NCBI RefSeq assembly: GCF_000423945.1
Contig: NZ_AUIY01000008.1
Location: forward strand, 62,001 to 126,000
Origin: Butyrivibrio sp. XPD2002
GTDB taxonomy: Bacteria; Bacillota; Clostridia; Lachnospirales; Lachnospiraceae
Direction: 5' to 3'
Length of the DNA: 64,000 nt
Position numbers and translations under genes: made by a program. Under the pieces are notes generated by a model that did no database searches, was not told the origin of the DNA, and worked only from the letters and a program-made list of their open reading frames with translations. This document shows positions 1-8,777 of this stretch, piece by piece. Position 1 is the stretch's first letter; every line of letters begins with the position of its first letter.

Positions 1-245
1 TGGTGCTTCAAAACCAGGTTCCAGTATATCTCAGCAAACTTTGCAAAAAGCTGGTCAAAAGTCAGAACCAACTTACTATCAGTATTATATAGGTTATCCA
101 GAATAGACTTCAGAAATCCAAATTTATAGCTTGTATCATTTACGGATTTACTTGAAAAAAGGTATGCGAAGGCAGACCACATTTCATCATCTGAAAGTGG
201 CCTGTCTTCATATTCTGCTTCTTTTAACAAGTATCCTGCTGCCAT
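1..245 (-). CDS. Unrecognised protein, N-terminal part (runs off left edge)
   Basis: The minus frame is open from an ATG at 245 to the window edge, giving 81 residues that begin MAAGYLLKEAEYED and continue with an aromatic helical stretch (KFGFLKSILDNLYN, FAKFAEIYWNL). That stretch resembles the N-terminal region of some HNH-type nuclease proteins, but the diagnostic part would lie outside the window, so no function is assigned. The start is uncertain. No good ribosome site precedes 245, and the same frame stays open upstream to a stop near 319 with coding-like residues but no ATG, so a non-ATG start or a damaged 5' end is possible. Confidence 0.5.
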   Translation of the reverse strand, partial: MAAGYLLKEAEYEDRPLSDDEMWSAFAYLFSSKSVNDTSYKFGFLKSILDNLYNTDSKLVLTFDQLFAKFAEIYWNLVLKH

Positions 246-387
246 ATCTCTACCAACGCAATCTATTTCTATAAATGTAACTAAATCTATTATATAACTC
301 CCATGAGCACAAAATAATTAAATAAGTATTACCAACTCAGCTCTCACTCCTCAAACAGCTCAAATATTGGATTCATGACTGTCCCTC

Positions 388-1053
388 TCATAACAAGTAA
401 TTCCAATCCTCCGGCTCCACCTTACAAAACTGGCTTCCGTCTGCCACAGGAATAATCTCACCGCTACTATTTATTTTGGGAACCACGTTGACCAAATCAC
501 CATAGTTGTATCCTATGCTTTCATCATAGGGTTCATTTAGTAATCTGCACATTATTCCTTTTGCAGTAGCCCCATTTTCCTCAACCCACATAGTTTCGTA
601 TCCACCTGCTGATGTAGGGAAGAATACCTGTATATCATCCGGATAAAAAGGATGCCTGTATGCATCAAAAATATTGTTATAATCTATGGCTACTTTTTCC
701 TCAAAATATCCATACTCTTCCTTTATGGATTCCGCTTCTTCCTGAAAGCCATACCCTTCAGCTACATTTTCCATAACAATGGCATCGCATTCTATACCAC
801 CTTCGCGAAGTGTCAATCCTATCAATTGTTCTGATAAGTTGTATCTAACTTTATCACCGGTAATTTTGCATGAGCATAGACCTTTGTAGCTAACCCCGGC
901 TTCCGGATCGATATAACAATATGTCAAAATTGCATTGTCATCTTTATCCCCAGAAAGCATGATTCGAAATGACTCCATTTGCTCCACTGGGATGTTATAA
1001 AAAAGTACATATTTATATGGCAATTCTTTAACTTTATATTCTCTTATATCCAT
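388..1053 (-). CDS. Unrecognised acidic soluble protein
   Basis: I do not recognise the family. The product is about 221 residues, acidic, without a signal peptide or membrane segment. The C-terminal half has a compact segment (FYPDDIQVFFPTSAGGYETMW, then a Gly/Tyr-rich NYGDLVNVVP) that looks like a beta-rich domain. The start at 1053 is preferred over an ATG at 1065 because GGGAG lies five bases before it. The gene follows the Cys-rich gene by about 30 bases and probably ends a short operon with the two genes upstream of it. It could be an immunity-like or accessory protein, but nothing in the sequence settles this. Confidence 0.6.
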   Translation of the reverse strand: MDIREYKVKELPYKYVLFYNIPVEQMESFRIMLSGDKDDNAILTYCYIDPEAGVSYKGLCSCKITGDKVRYNLSEQLIGLTLREGGIECDAIVMENVAEGYGFQEEAESIKEEYGYFEEKVAIDYNNIFDAYRHPFYPDDIQVFFPTSAGGYETMWVEENGATAKGIMCRLLNEPYDESIGYNYGDLVNVVPKINSSGEIIPVADGSQFCKVEPEDWNYLL

Positions 1054-1083
1054 AGTCACTCCCATAAATTTATAGTTTTTACA

Positions 1084-1287
1084 TTATCGTGGTGAAGCCG
1101 ATCCGCCATGATATGGGTTTCCCGCAGAACCTAATGGCGCTTTATTACTTTTAGAAGACACTCGTTCAGCACATTTTTTCTTACCTTTGACCAAACAACA
1201 TAGGTGTTTATAATTATCACATCCACACTTATAGCATTTGCTATTCCTATATCCAAAAAATTGACATTTTACTTCATAATAAAACAT
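1084..1287 (-). CDS. Small Cys-rich protein
   Basis: This is a 67-residue basic protein with seven cysteines in its first 40 residues, including CYKCGC and HLCC. That suggests a small metal-binding knuckle, followed by a Ser/Gly/Pro-rich tail. It is believed real despite its size because a very strong ribosome site (GGGGAGGA) sits upstream of the ATG at the right distance and it fits tightly between two genes on the same strand. There is no signal peptide. Function is unknown. It may bind zinc or nucleic acid, or partner the 404-residue protein encoded just upstream. Confidence 0.55.
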   Translation of the reverse strand: MFYYEVKCQFFGYRNSKCYKCGCDNYKHLCCLVKGKKKCAERVSSKSNKAPLGSAGNPYHGGSASPR

Positions 1288-1306
1288 TTTTCTGATTCCT
1301 CCCCTT

Positions 1307-2521
1307 TTATGCTACTTGCTTTGCTTTAAGATCCTGTATAATCACCTCTAGCGTTCTGCGATACGATTCCTTCGTCACTTTCAGTTCTCCAGAAAAAGTC
1401 CTCGCATCATACGCATTTGGAAGATTTTCATCGTTCTTACATTTCTCAATGAAACTGTTGTAATCTCCAAGCAGATTCACCTTATGAGGACATGCACCTA
1501 AAATGATTGCGCTGTATCTACCGCCATAAGAAAGTCTGCCGGCATAATTCATAACCTTGTCGTAATCCACTTCATATACAAAGTCCTTTCTCTCAAATCC
1601 ATACTTTTTAGAAATGCCATTCATGATCTTCTCGTCCAAAGAGCATTCGCCGAGTACCAATATTTTCCCTCTTTGTCCAAGAAGATCATGTCCACTTGAT
1701 TTATCCGAAATTTCTTTCTTTTCTTCCACAAGATTGTCATTAATATGCGACCTAATTTCTACCATGGCTCTCTTATATTCTGCGTTCTCTTCTTCAAGCT
1801 CCTTCATTCTTACTCTGTCAACAGTATCAAACTCCTCAATAATTCCAAGCAGTTTATCTGAGTAATCCTTCCACTTCTTAACCTGCTCATAAAGAAGCCC
1901 TATAGTTATTTCCTTTTCCAACTCACTCATCTCTGGGGATTGTGGTCTATTATCCTGAGTTTCCTCTACAATAACCTCTTCTTCCTTAACCTCAGGTTCC
2001 TCATAATTTATATTAAGTCCCTTTATGATATCAGCCATAATACTGCTGCCACTTTCAGCATTACTCGACTTTATAAGATATTCCTGCTCATCATAAATAT
2101 GTGAATGTTTTCTACCGGAAATCTTGTTCTCATACTTTACCTTAAGCATTCCCATATTTTTGTTTATATTTCTTTTGTTATGAGGATAGTGATTCCCTAT
2201 GCTGTTAGCGAGAGATCTCATGGTTCCACAGTAATGACCGCTATAGCTTCCACATCTATTATTAAGAAGAGAAATCATGATAGGTTCCCCGGAATAATCC
2301 GTGAATCCGCTATCAAGCCACAAATATACTGTATCCCTGTCGGGTTGCATTTTGCAGGAACACTTATCATCTATATAAAACCTGGTCGATTTCTCATTTG
2401 TCACAAATCTCTTTATGGTCAGCGGATCAGGCATGCTCATTCCGCTAAGTCTTGCAATACCTTCAACTACACCATCAATATCATCAATTACCACTCCGTT
2501 ATCAATAATAAAATCTGCCAT
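1307..2521 (-). CDS. Unrecognised protein with central coiled coil and Rossmann-like C-terminus
   Basis: The product is about 404 residues. The N-terminal 150 residues form a domain with several Cys and His residues (CSCKMQ, NNRCGSY, GHYCGT). A strongly acidic linker follows, then a coiled coil of about 70 residues (LYEQVKKWKDYSDKLL onward). The C-terminal part starts KILVLGECS and continues YSAIILGACPHK, two strand-loop units typical of a nucleotide-binding-type alpha/beta fold; I cannot name the family. The start at 2521 is preferred over 2536 because GGAGGG is seven bases upstream of it. The leader holds a hairpin and two mini-ORFs. It probably heads an operon with the next two genes. Confidence 0.6.
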   Translation of the reverse strand: MADFIIDNGVVIDDIDGVVEGIARLSGMSMPDPLTIKRFVTNEKSTRFYIDDKCSCKMQPDRDTVYLWLDSGFTDYSGEPIMISLLNNRCGSYSGHYCGTMRSLANSIGNHYPHNKRNINKNMGMLKVKYENKISGRKHSHIYDEQEYLIKSSNAESGSSIMADIIKGLNINYEEPEVKEEEVIVEETQDNRPQSPEMSELEKEITIGLLYEQVKKWKDYSDKLLGIIEEFDTVDRVRMKELEEENAEYKRAMVEIRSHINDNLVEEKKEISDKSSGHDLLGQRGKILVLGECSLDEKIMNGISKKYGFERKDFVYEVDYDKVMNYAGRLSYGGRYSAIILGACPHKVNLLGDYNSFIEKCKNDENLPNAYDARTFSGELKVTKESYRRTLEVIIQDLKAKQVA

Positions 2522-2589
2522 GCTAAAACCCTCCATTTTCTTTTGTTTTCTCAGACAGAAAACCTGTCTTATTACCCATGTTCATCCTA

Positions 2590-2673
2590 CTAAATTTGCT
2601 GTCCTATAATCCTCGCTACACATACGATCATTTGTTCTACAAACCATATATACGCTTCATAAGTATTCTTCAT
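2590..2673 (-). CDS. Possible 27-residue leader ORF, with a second mini-ORF after it
   Basis: An ATG at 2673 is preceded by a strong ribosome site (AAGGGGG) and opens a 27-codon frame beginning MKNTYEAYIWFVEQ. A second 20-codon frame (2585-2523) ends in TAG one base before the ATG of the 404-residue gene. A six-base-pair hairpin (AGACAG/CTGTCT, 2553-2569) lies inside the second mini-ORF. The layout suggests a translated leader that couples to the downstream gene, but either frame may be chance. Confidence 0.3.
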   Translation of the reverse strand: MKNTYEAYIWFVEQMIVCVARIIGQQI

Positions 2674-2794
2674 TGCAATTCCCCCTTCCCAAAATAGGTT
2701 TGTTGGTTTCTAATAATATGGTAGAGCAGCAGTATCCCAATTTATAGCAACAGTCCGTTGAATCCCTCAACAAATCATTGACTATCTATATAAT

Positions 2795-2829
2795 GCAAAA
2801 GGAAGATGACCCTTTTAGCCATCTTCCTT
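2795..2829 (-). terminator. Intrinsic terminator of the XRE-type regulator gene
   Basis: Immediately after the stop at 2837 the minus strand can form a perfect ten-base-pair stem (AAGGAAGATG with CATCTTCCTT, 2799-2829) around an 11-base loop, followed by TTTTG. Confidence 0.75.
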
Positions 2830-2836
2830 GTAAATA

Positions 2837-4192
2837 TCATTTACCTGCTCCAGTATTCTCTTTTCTTCCCGGAACGCCAACCCTTTCTCGTATAAGTTTT
2901 GCAAGTCCGTTATCTTCCCATCTCTTAGGAAATGAATAATAGTAATCTAATGTTGATTCATCAGCTTCCCATATCTTGTGAAGCATATCATCAATTCTTT
3001 TTTCAGAATCAGTCTGAGCGGTTAAAAAGTTTTCTTCTACAAATGTTCGTATTTGATCTTCAGTAAACCATTTATTACAGTTAAACAAAACATCATCTGT
3101 AAGCCCATTTATAAAATCATCTTCACGCTCTGATAAATCCAAGGAATTATAAAACTCCTCCTTATCTTTCTCTTGCTTTTCCTTTTCTGTTCTTTCCTTG
3201 TATTCCTCAATTCTTCCTTCTTTATTAAATCTATTGAGCAATTCATTAACGTAATTGGGACCATGACTATCTTCTCTCCACCATAAAATTGACTCCAATG
3301 CTTCTACCTGAACAGGCTCCATGCCTAAAGCTTCTTCAGTATAATCTTTCTCTTCGCATCCATCCTCAGATTCCCACCATTCGAGCCCCGCAGATAAGTA
3401 TTTATCTACTTCTTTCCTATTTGTCCCTTGCATCATTCTGCGCAATATATCGATATAACAAGACTCTCCACACAAACAATCATCTCTGGTTTCAGGATAG
3501 CTATAGAGATTTGTATTTATTCGATTCTGTGTTTCTCTTGGATTGAAATGGTTTTCAACCAAGTATGTAATATAATCACATCTAAATGAAAGGCCAGAAT
3601 TATCTAAGGATGTTAATAAAGTTGTAACCTTATCGTTGTCTATAACTTCCTGATACGAATTGTATCCTTCTGCCAATATTTCATCATAGGTAACAACGTC
3701 TTCGCTTATCGTTTTTCTTCCTAAACCGCTCATATTTTTATATATAACGACACCCTTTGCCGTTATGAATACAACATCACGCTCTTCTTTCTTAAAATCA
3801 GTATATTGTTCTCTTATAACAGCACCGATACGTTCTAATTTAAACAGCTCATTGCTAACCCTGTCACTTTTCATTCCATATAAGTTATAGACAATATTCC
3901 TAAAGTCGGTTAATCCGTCAAATGCTATGAGGAGAGATAATATCTCTTTTCCAACCTCTCCCACAGAGCCTTCCTGATCAATTTGATCATCAAGCAAGTT
4001 CTGTCCCAATGCATCGGAAATAGCATAAATATTATCAAGATTCGGTATTCCCTCTTTTTCCCATTTGGAAACAGTCTGGGGGGTTACATTCAGCTTTTCC
4101 GCCAGTTCGCGCTGACTCATACCTTTTACCATTCTAATCTGTCTGCAGCGAATTCCCATTTCCTGCGTTTTTGATGCGTCTTTCAAATCCAT
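2837..4192 (-). CDS. XRE-family DNA-binding regulator with a large C-terminal domain
   Basis: Residues 13-67 are a classic Cro/C1-type helix-turn-helix (RQIRMVKGMSQRELAEKL, then TPQTVSKWEK). Residues about 75-150 look like a winged-helix unit (GKEILSLLIAFDGLTDF, then ELFKLERIGAVIREQ). The remaining 300 residues are acidic and unrecognised. At 451 residues it is much longer than a simple repressor, so the C-terminal part may sense a ligand or contact another protein. A good ribosome site (GAGAGGTG) fits the ATG at 4192. The gene is monocistronic, with terminators on both sides and direct repeats 86-113 bases upstream of the start that could be its own operator. Confidence 0.85.
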   Translation of the reverse strand: MDLKDASKTQEMGIRCRQIRMVKGMSQRELAEKLNVTPQTVSKWEKEGIPNLDNIYAISDALGQNLLDDQIDQEGSVGEVGKEILSLLIAFDGLTDFRNIVYNLYGMKSDRVSNELFKLERIGAVIREQYTDFKKEERDVVFITAKGVVIYKNMSGLGRKTISEDVVTYDEILAEGYNSYQEVIDNDKVTTLLTSLDNSGLSFRCDYITYLVENHFNPRETQNRINTNLYSYPETRDDCLCGESCYIDILRRMMQGTNRKEVDKYLSAGLEWWESEDGCEEKDYTEEALGMEPVQVEALESILWWREDSHGPNYVNELLNRFNKEGRIEEYKERTEKEKQEKDKEEFYNSLDLSEREDDFINGLTDDVLFNCNKWFTEDQIRTFVEENFLTAQTDSEKRIDDMLHKIWEADESTLDYYYSFPKRWEDNGLAKLIRERVGVPGRKENTGAGK

Positions 4193-4277
4193 AGTTTGTC
4201 ACCTCTCTCATTTTTTATTAAGCAGAGCTCTTGCTAAAAACATCGTACCATCGCTACATTATTATTTGTATTCACAG

Positions 4278-4305
4278 ATCATTGAATCTCGCAACCAATC
4301 ATTGA
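4278..4305. promoter_or_regulatory. Direct repeats, candidate operator of the XRE-type regulator
   Basis: ATCATTGA occurs at 4278-4285 and again at 4298-4305, exactly 20 bp apart (about two helical turns), within 12-mers that match at 10 positions. A third copy is at 2774-2781, downstream of the regulator gene. The location upstream of an HTH gene suggests protein binding; no clear -35/-10 pair could be fixed here. Confidence 0.4.
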
Positions 4306-4310
4306 TTCAG

Positions 4311-4349
4311 AAAATGCCCGATATACCACATGGCATTATCGAGCATTTT
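4311..4349 (-). terminator. Terminator-like hairpin downstream of the SF1 helicase gene
   Basis: AAAATGCCCGATA (4311-4323) pairs with TATCGAGCATTTT (4337-4349) over 13 bp with one wobble, and a run of T follows the stem on the minus strand. The run is short, so this is moderately sure. Confidence 0.55.
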
Positions 4350-4422
4350 ACCATATCTTTTCGTAAGCCTGACTGTGAAATCCTTTTCGTTAATTTCCAT
4401 GGTTTCCTGAGTCAAAAGATTT

Positions 4423-7400
4423 TTATATCTCATCCGGCTTCATAAAATGTCCCATCTCACACTTCACATATATTCCAAACTTACTAACCCCGGCATGTAG
4501 TGCACAGTTATGAATCGGACATTTCACACGCTTCTGCGTAATATATATATTTGCGATATCCTTTGATAAGAACTTTGTTTCCTTACATCCTTTGTTGGAG
4601 CATTTTAAGTAGCACTTGCCTTTCATACTCCTTGTAAGAACCATAGGTCTTTTACAAGCAGGACATCTCTCGACTTCATTAACAAACCTTGCAAGTCCCA
4701 CCAGTCCATCACCAGTATCTTCTTCAGGTTTATTTCCTTTGGTATACATGCTTATGAGACTCTGTCTCTGTTTCTCTTTAGGCTGAAGAGCAGTTCTCTC
4801 TCCATTGTTTTCCCTGATCTCAAGATCTGAGAATGTCTTTATGAGCTCAAGTGTATGTTCGCCTTTGATCCTGTAGATTGTAGGGCATACTGTAGCAAAG
4901 AAGAACGTTCCATCCTTAAATCTGCCACTTGATTTAGGAAGGCCATACCACATCGTCTTATCATCAATCATGATAATCGGAAATGCAGCATTTTCAGTAG
5001 CAAATGCAATTGTTTTCCACTGATCCGGGAGATCGTCGTATCCATTTGTTTTACAGAGAATACGTATGCCATTTCGCTTTGCTTCAGCAATAACACTAAA
5101 AATCTGCTCATGAGTTTTGGGATCAAGCTCACCATCAGGAATGGAGATAACTATCTTTTCCTGTGCTTTTGCAACATCCTCTGAAAACACTTTAATTGCG
5201 TCATCAAGATTTTGATAATTCTTAATTTTCTTGGTCTCCGGAAGTTGCATTATATACTTCTGCAGTTTTTTCTGATGTGTGGATGTAATATTACTCTTAT
5301 CCTTGAGGAATTGAATAAGCTTATAGAAAATATGCTGTGTCCCTTCAAATCTTCTTTCCCAGAACTTTGTATTAGCAACTACAACCAGCTTACCTCTTGC
5401 TCGCGTTACAGCAACGTTCACCAGCCTGGTAACCGAATCCATATCTTTGCTCATCAGATATCCCGCTTTGGTTGATGGATAACTTTCCACAGCATCAAAA
5501 ATAATGACATCTCTTTCTGACCCTTGGAACTGATGAACTGTTGAACATGCAATATCCGTGATATCCGATTCTCTATGATCCTGAATCATAGCCCTTATAA
5601 GCCTGGTCTGAGCAGAATATGGTGTTATGATTCCCACATATTTCTGACCGTCTTCTTCTCCGTTAAGAGCAGTCAAAAACGAAATAATAGCACTGACTAT
5701 ATTAAAACGTGAATTATCACTGTTTTTCATGCAGGCACAGTATGTCCCCAACAGATCAATCATGTTTGTAGAATGATCGTAAAACGGTTCCCTGCTGACA
5801 GTATCCTCATTATTAGTAATAACAGAATAATGGTCCTTCAACAGGTTGCTATAAACAAATTTATTAGGGAAAGCTGATATTTCCGGATACATTCTTCGCT
5901 GCTCATTTAACATTACCATCCAGGGATGAGCATACATTCTCCCCTGCACAGCAATACCAAGAAAGGCGAAAATATCTGTGCAAAGTGTCTTTTGTGCCGG
6001 TGACTGCGCAATCGGCTGCAGCTGCCTAAAATCTCCTACCAAGACAAGCTTTTCTTTTGCGCTCATGGCCGCACAAACTATCTGAGGAACGTATGCCATA
6101 CTGACCTCATCAAACATAACGACATCATATTTGGCATCTTCAAAAACCTTATCTACTGTCACCTTTGAAATAGTTGTAGCAACAAATGCTGCCTTCGCAA
6201 CATACTTTTTCTCATCTTCCCTTACTTCTTTTCTAATAGCTTTAAGGCGCTTCTCTATCTCAGCTCCTCTTTCAGAATTGTAAGCTCCCGATCTTCTCAG
6301 GTGTTCTCTCTCTTTATATAAATCACCGGACTCCTTAAGAAGTTTGGGCTTATGATTCAGGGCATAGTTATAAGCCACCGCATATGTATCACGCGATAGC
6401 TCCTCATCTCTCACATATCCATATCTCAGAATCTGACCATCCCTAAGATATGACTGTTTTCCATTTGTAGTAATCTGCCGTACTGTCTGTTTTACAATTC
6501 CATCAACAGATACATTACTATGGGATACTACCAGAACTCTCTTTCCGTCAAAAATAGCATTAAGCGCTATCTGTGCCATGGTATATGTTTTACCTGTTCC
6601 AGGAGGTCCCCATATAACTGTGATATCATTACCAAGCGCAGCATCTATTGCTTTATCCTGTCCTTTTGGCACAATAGAAATCGGCTGACTTGATGCAAGG
6701 CCTGGGCCATCTTCAATAAGTTTCATCGCAAGTTTATCTGTGCGAGATAATCTATCAAGTTTATTGGCAAGCGCCTCTAAGAGTTTCCAAGGTTCTACTC
6801 CTATATACGCCTGGTTTATACTCACGCCAAAATCTTTATCAATGTTTATTACTATCTGGAAACTCTCACAAACAAGAACCGATCCTGTAGCTGTTGTTGC
6901 CCCCACAGTAAGAGTTACCGGAGCATCATCCGGCAAATGCAATTCTGCTTCCATTTCAAAGCTATATGTATTAATTCCATTTTTACCGCTAATAAATCTA
7001 CCGTTAGTTACCTTATACTTACGGCCGCCATCTTCCTGGAGATAATACTTCTCTCTAAAAAGTGCATTTTTATATTCAAGCATTGTTGGATTGTTGTTAA
7101 CATAATCCCCTGCTCCTGAAGAATCTGATCTTTCATACTGATCGTCCTCATCATCTTCTGTTTCATCCTCCCAGGAATCCTCAGCCTCAAGCTCTTCATT
7201 ATACTTCGATGTATCTTCACCACTCATTCCAAAGGAAGAAACATCATCCAACACAACAGAATAATCCCCATTTATTTTGTAGCTAACTTTATATTTTTTC
7301 CCTTTGTTTGCAAGAAATCCAATCATGATATCTGCATTTTTCTGAACAAAGCTGCCTGATCCATTGAGCTCCATCGCAAGCTCAACAGCTCTTCTTAATT

Positions 7401-7677
7401 TGCTGTCTTCCTTAGTGGCTCCTGTCACAGAAAATGCGTAATTATTCCCTAATCCATCTGCCAGCTCCACTTCATCTACGACAACAGTGCTTGAAATACC
7501 CGGTTTCGAAATAATATCAAATTTCAGATTCACAGTCTTTTCAATCTTGCTTATCTTAGGAAGCGATACCTTAAAAGGACAATCACTAAAACTTTTCACA
7601 CTTCCACCCCACCTTAATACATTATTTTTGAATATAAAAACATCAAAGCAGCCATTTAAAGCCACTTTGATGTTCAA
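4423..7677 (-). CDS. SF1 (DNA2/NAM7-like) helicase with degenerate PLD region and zinc ribbons
   Basis: This is a 1084-residue multidomain helicase. Residues 1-330 are an unrecognised N-terminal region with an acidic linker (about 160-190). Walker A GPPGTGKT is at 357-364, Walker B MFDEVSMA near 520, the VGDFRQLQPI motif near 547, then STVHQFQGSERD and LVNVAVTRARG, typical of superfamily 1B DNA/RNA helicases. Residues about 850-970 look like a phospholipase D fold, but the HxK motif is not intact (FPIIMIDDKTMWYG). The last 80 residues carry two Cys/His clusters (CPACKRPM and CSNKGC; CPIHNC and CEMGH). The start is TTG at 7677 with no clear ribosome site. SF1 helicase plus PLD recalls Mokosh type II defence proteins, but this link is inference. 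Confidence 0.85.
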   Translation of the reverse strand: MNIKVALNGCFDVFIFKNNVLRWGGSVKSFSDCPFKVSLPKISKIEKTVNLKFDIISKPGISSTVVVDEVELADGLGNNYAFSVTGATKEDSKLRRAVELAMELNGSGSFVQKNADIMIGFLANKGKKYKVSYKINGDYSVVLDDVSSFGMSGEDTSKYNEELEAEDSWEDETEDDEDDQYERSDSSGAGDYVNNNPTMLEYKNALFREKYYLQEDGGRKYKVTNGRFISGKNGINTYSFEMEAELHLPDDAPVTLTVGATTATGSVLVCESFQIVINIDKDFGVSINQAYIGVEPWKLLEALANKLDRLSRTDKLAMKLIEDGPGLASSQPISIVPKGQDKAIDAALGNDITVIWGPPGTGKTYTMAQIALNAIFDGKRVLVVSHSNVSVDGIVKQTVRQITTNGKQSYLRDGQILRYGYVRDEELSRDTYAVAYNYALNHKPKLLKESGDLYKEREHLRRSGAYNSERGAEIEKRLKAIRKEVREDEKKYVAKAAFVATTISKVTVDKVFEDAKYDVVMFDEVSMAYVPQIVCAAMSAKEKLVLVGDFRQLQPIAQSPAQKTLCTDIFAFLGIAVQGRMYAHPWMVMLNEQRRMYPEISAFPNKFVYSNLLKDHYSVITNNEDTVSREPFYDHSTNMIDLLGTYCACMKNSDNSRFNIVSAIISFLTALNGEEDGQKYVGIITPYSAQTRLIRAMIQDHRESDITDIACSTVHQFQGSERDVIIFDAVESYPSTKAGYLMSKDMDSVTRLVNVAVTRARGKLVVVANTKFWERRFEGTQHIFYKLIQFLKDKSNITSTHQKKLQKYIMQLPETKKIKNYQNLDDAIKVFSEDVAKAQEKIVISIPDGELDPKTHEQIFSVIAEAKRNGIRILCKTNGYDDLPDQWKTIAFATENAAFPIIMIDDKTMWYGLPKSSGRFKDGTFFFATVCPTIYRIKGEHTLELIKTFSDLEIRENNGERTALQPKEKQRQSLISMYTKGNKPEEDTGDGLVGLARFVNEVERCPACKRPMVLTRSMKGKCYLKCSNKGCKETKFLSKDIANIYITQKRVKCPIHNCALHAGVSKFGIYVKCEMGHFMKPDEI

Positions 7678-7710
7678 TATACTGTATAGCTAAATCTCAG
7701 CTTACTATTT

Positions 7711-7788
7711 CACAGCTAAGCTGTGTTCCCCACAGAAACTATCTTCACTGAACATTATAATTATATATGATTTAATAAACAGCTTCAA
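7711..7788 (-). promoter_or_regulatory. Promoter and palindromic leader of the SF1 helicase gene
   Basis: On the minus strand TTGAAG (7783-7788) and TATAAT (7760-7765) are separated by 17 bp, a near-ideal vegetative promoter. The expected start near 7753 gives a leader of about 75 bases containing the palindrome CACAGCTAAGCTGTG (7711-7725). AGCT repeats continue to 7690, so the leader may be a repressor site or an RNA hairpin controlling the weak TTG start. Confidence 0.65.
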
Positions 7789-7893
7789 CGCAGCAATTGC
7801 TATATTTTATACGAATAATGCTATATAATCATGGTTTCTTTTTCGTTCGCATATTCATCTTGCGAATTCATTCAGCACCAAAACCTGGTTTCC

Positions 7894-8094
7894 TTAGAAT
7901 TCATCGTCATCCCAGTCGCCCATAGCCCAATGCCAGGCTTCTTTGTCTTCCCGATCTCTTTCCAGCTCTTCCTGTCTACGCCAGAATTCTTTTTTCTCTG
8001 ATCTCGACATGTTCTTAGTAAGTTTCTCTATCTCCTTATCCGACAGTCTTACATCGTGTTCATCTTCTCCACCAAATAACAAATGCATTAACAT
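7894..8094 (-). CDS. Small highly charged protein
   Basis: This is a 66-residue, strongly charged helical protein. A short hydrophobic start (MLMHLLFGG) is followed by alternating Lys/Arg/Glu runs (SRSEKKEFWRRQEELERDRE) and an acidic Trp-rich tail (WHWAMGDWDDDEF). AGGTAGGTG precedes the ATG at good spacing, much like the site of the next upstream gene (AGGTAGG), which suggests that the two share an operon. No family is recognised. It could be an adaptor or a small regulator. Confidence 0.55.
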   Translation of the reverse strand: MLMHLLFGGEDEHDVRLSDKEIEKLTKNMSRSEKKEFWRRQEELERDREDKEAWHWAMGDWDDDEF

Positions 8095-8166
8095 ATTCGC
8101 ACCTACCTTTCACAGATCTCACTTATCAAGTACTTTCAGTTTCTGTTCCTTCTCACAATTTAGTTA

Positions 8167-8679
8167 TCAGTCAATATCTCCGTAATATCCCGGCATTGTG
8201 TATCCATCCTCACCTTCAGGAAGACCGATCACATGAAGCTCATCGGCATCATAGACCCAACCTTTACCTGCTCCGGAATATCCTGATGAATAGGATTTAT
8301 CTACATCGCCATAATAACCTGGTTTTGTATATCCGTTTGAGCCCTCAGGAAGACCAATTACATGCAGTTCATCCGAAGAATAAACCCATCCCTTTCCTTG
8401 TGTTGTTCTGGTTCCGTTGCCCTGGGTATTACTACCGCTGCTCCTGCTTGATTTGTGATTAGGCTTTCTTGTGCTATTTGGTCCATCTAATGCATCTATT
8501 GCATCCTGAGTAAGATTACCTGCTGCCTCCAATTCATCCAAAAGCTTCTGGTTATACTCCTCATTCATCCTATCAATCTTTTCCCGCCAAGTTTCTGCAT
8601 GAACTGTCGTACCCATAAAGCCAACAATTATTCCAAATACTAAAAAAGTTGAAAATGCAATCACAGTCTTTTTCATCAT
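8167..8679 (-). CDS. Exported protein with two 33-residue repeats
   Basis: A clear signal peptide (MMKK, hydrophobic core to residue 24, VHA then ET, cleavage near residue 28) is followed by a helical segment and a Ser/Asn/Thr/Gly-rich linker. Two near-identical repeats occupy about residues 95-127 and 138-170, each beginning GKGWVY and containing DELHVIGLPEG and PGYYGD. The protein therefore acts outside the membrane. I do not know the family; Trp/Tyr/Gly-rich repeats suggest a binding or cell-surface role. A ribosome site (AGGTAGG) precedes the ATG. An exported protein is unusual among the intracellular defence-type genes around it. Confidence 0.7.
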   Translation of the reverse strand: MMKKTVIAFSTFLVFGIIVGFMGTTVHAETWREKIDRMNEEYNQKLLDELEAAGNLTQDAIDALDGPNSTRKPNHKSSRSSGSNTQGNGTRTTQGKGWVYSSDELHVIGLPEGSNGYTKPGYYGDVDKSYSSGYSGAGKGWVYDADELHVIGLPEGEDGYTMPGYYGDID

Positions 8680-8777
8680 AACTACTACCTACCTTTCAAT
8701 GAAGCCGATGCTGCATCCCCAACAATTCTTTTTTCAAATCCCCAATCCGTATTTAATTTGTTTTCTATGATTACACT

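Noticed and set aside
2105-2593. 162-codon plus-strand open frame
   Set aside because: It lies opposite the 404-residue gene, whose start, coiled coil and ribosome site are better supported.
7641-7672. Inverted repeat CATCAAAG/CTTTGATG at the helicase 5' end
   Set aside because: It lies within the first codons of the SF1 helicase gene and may be chance. The promoter and palindrome at 7711-7788 are better regulatory candidates.
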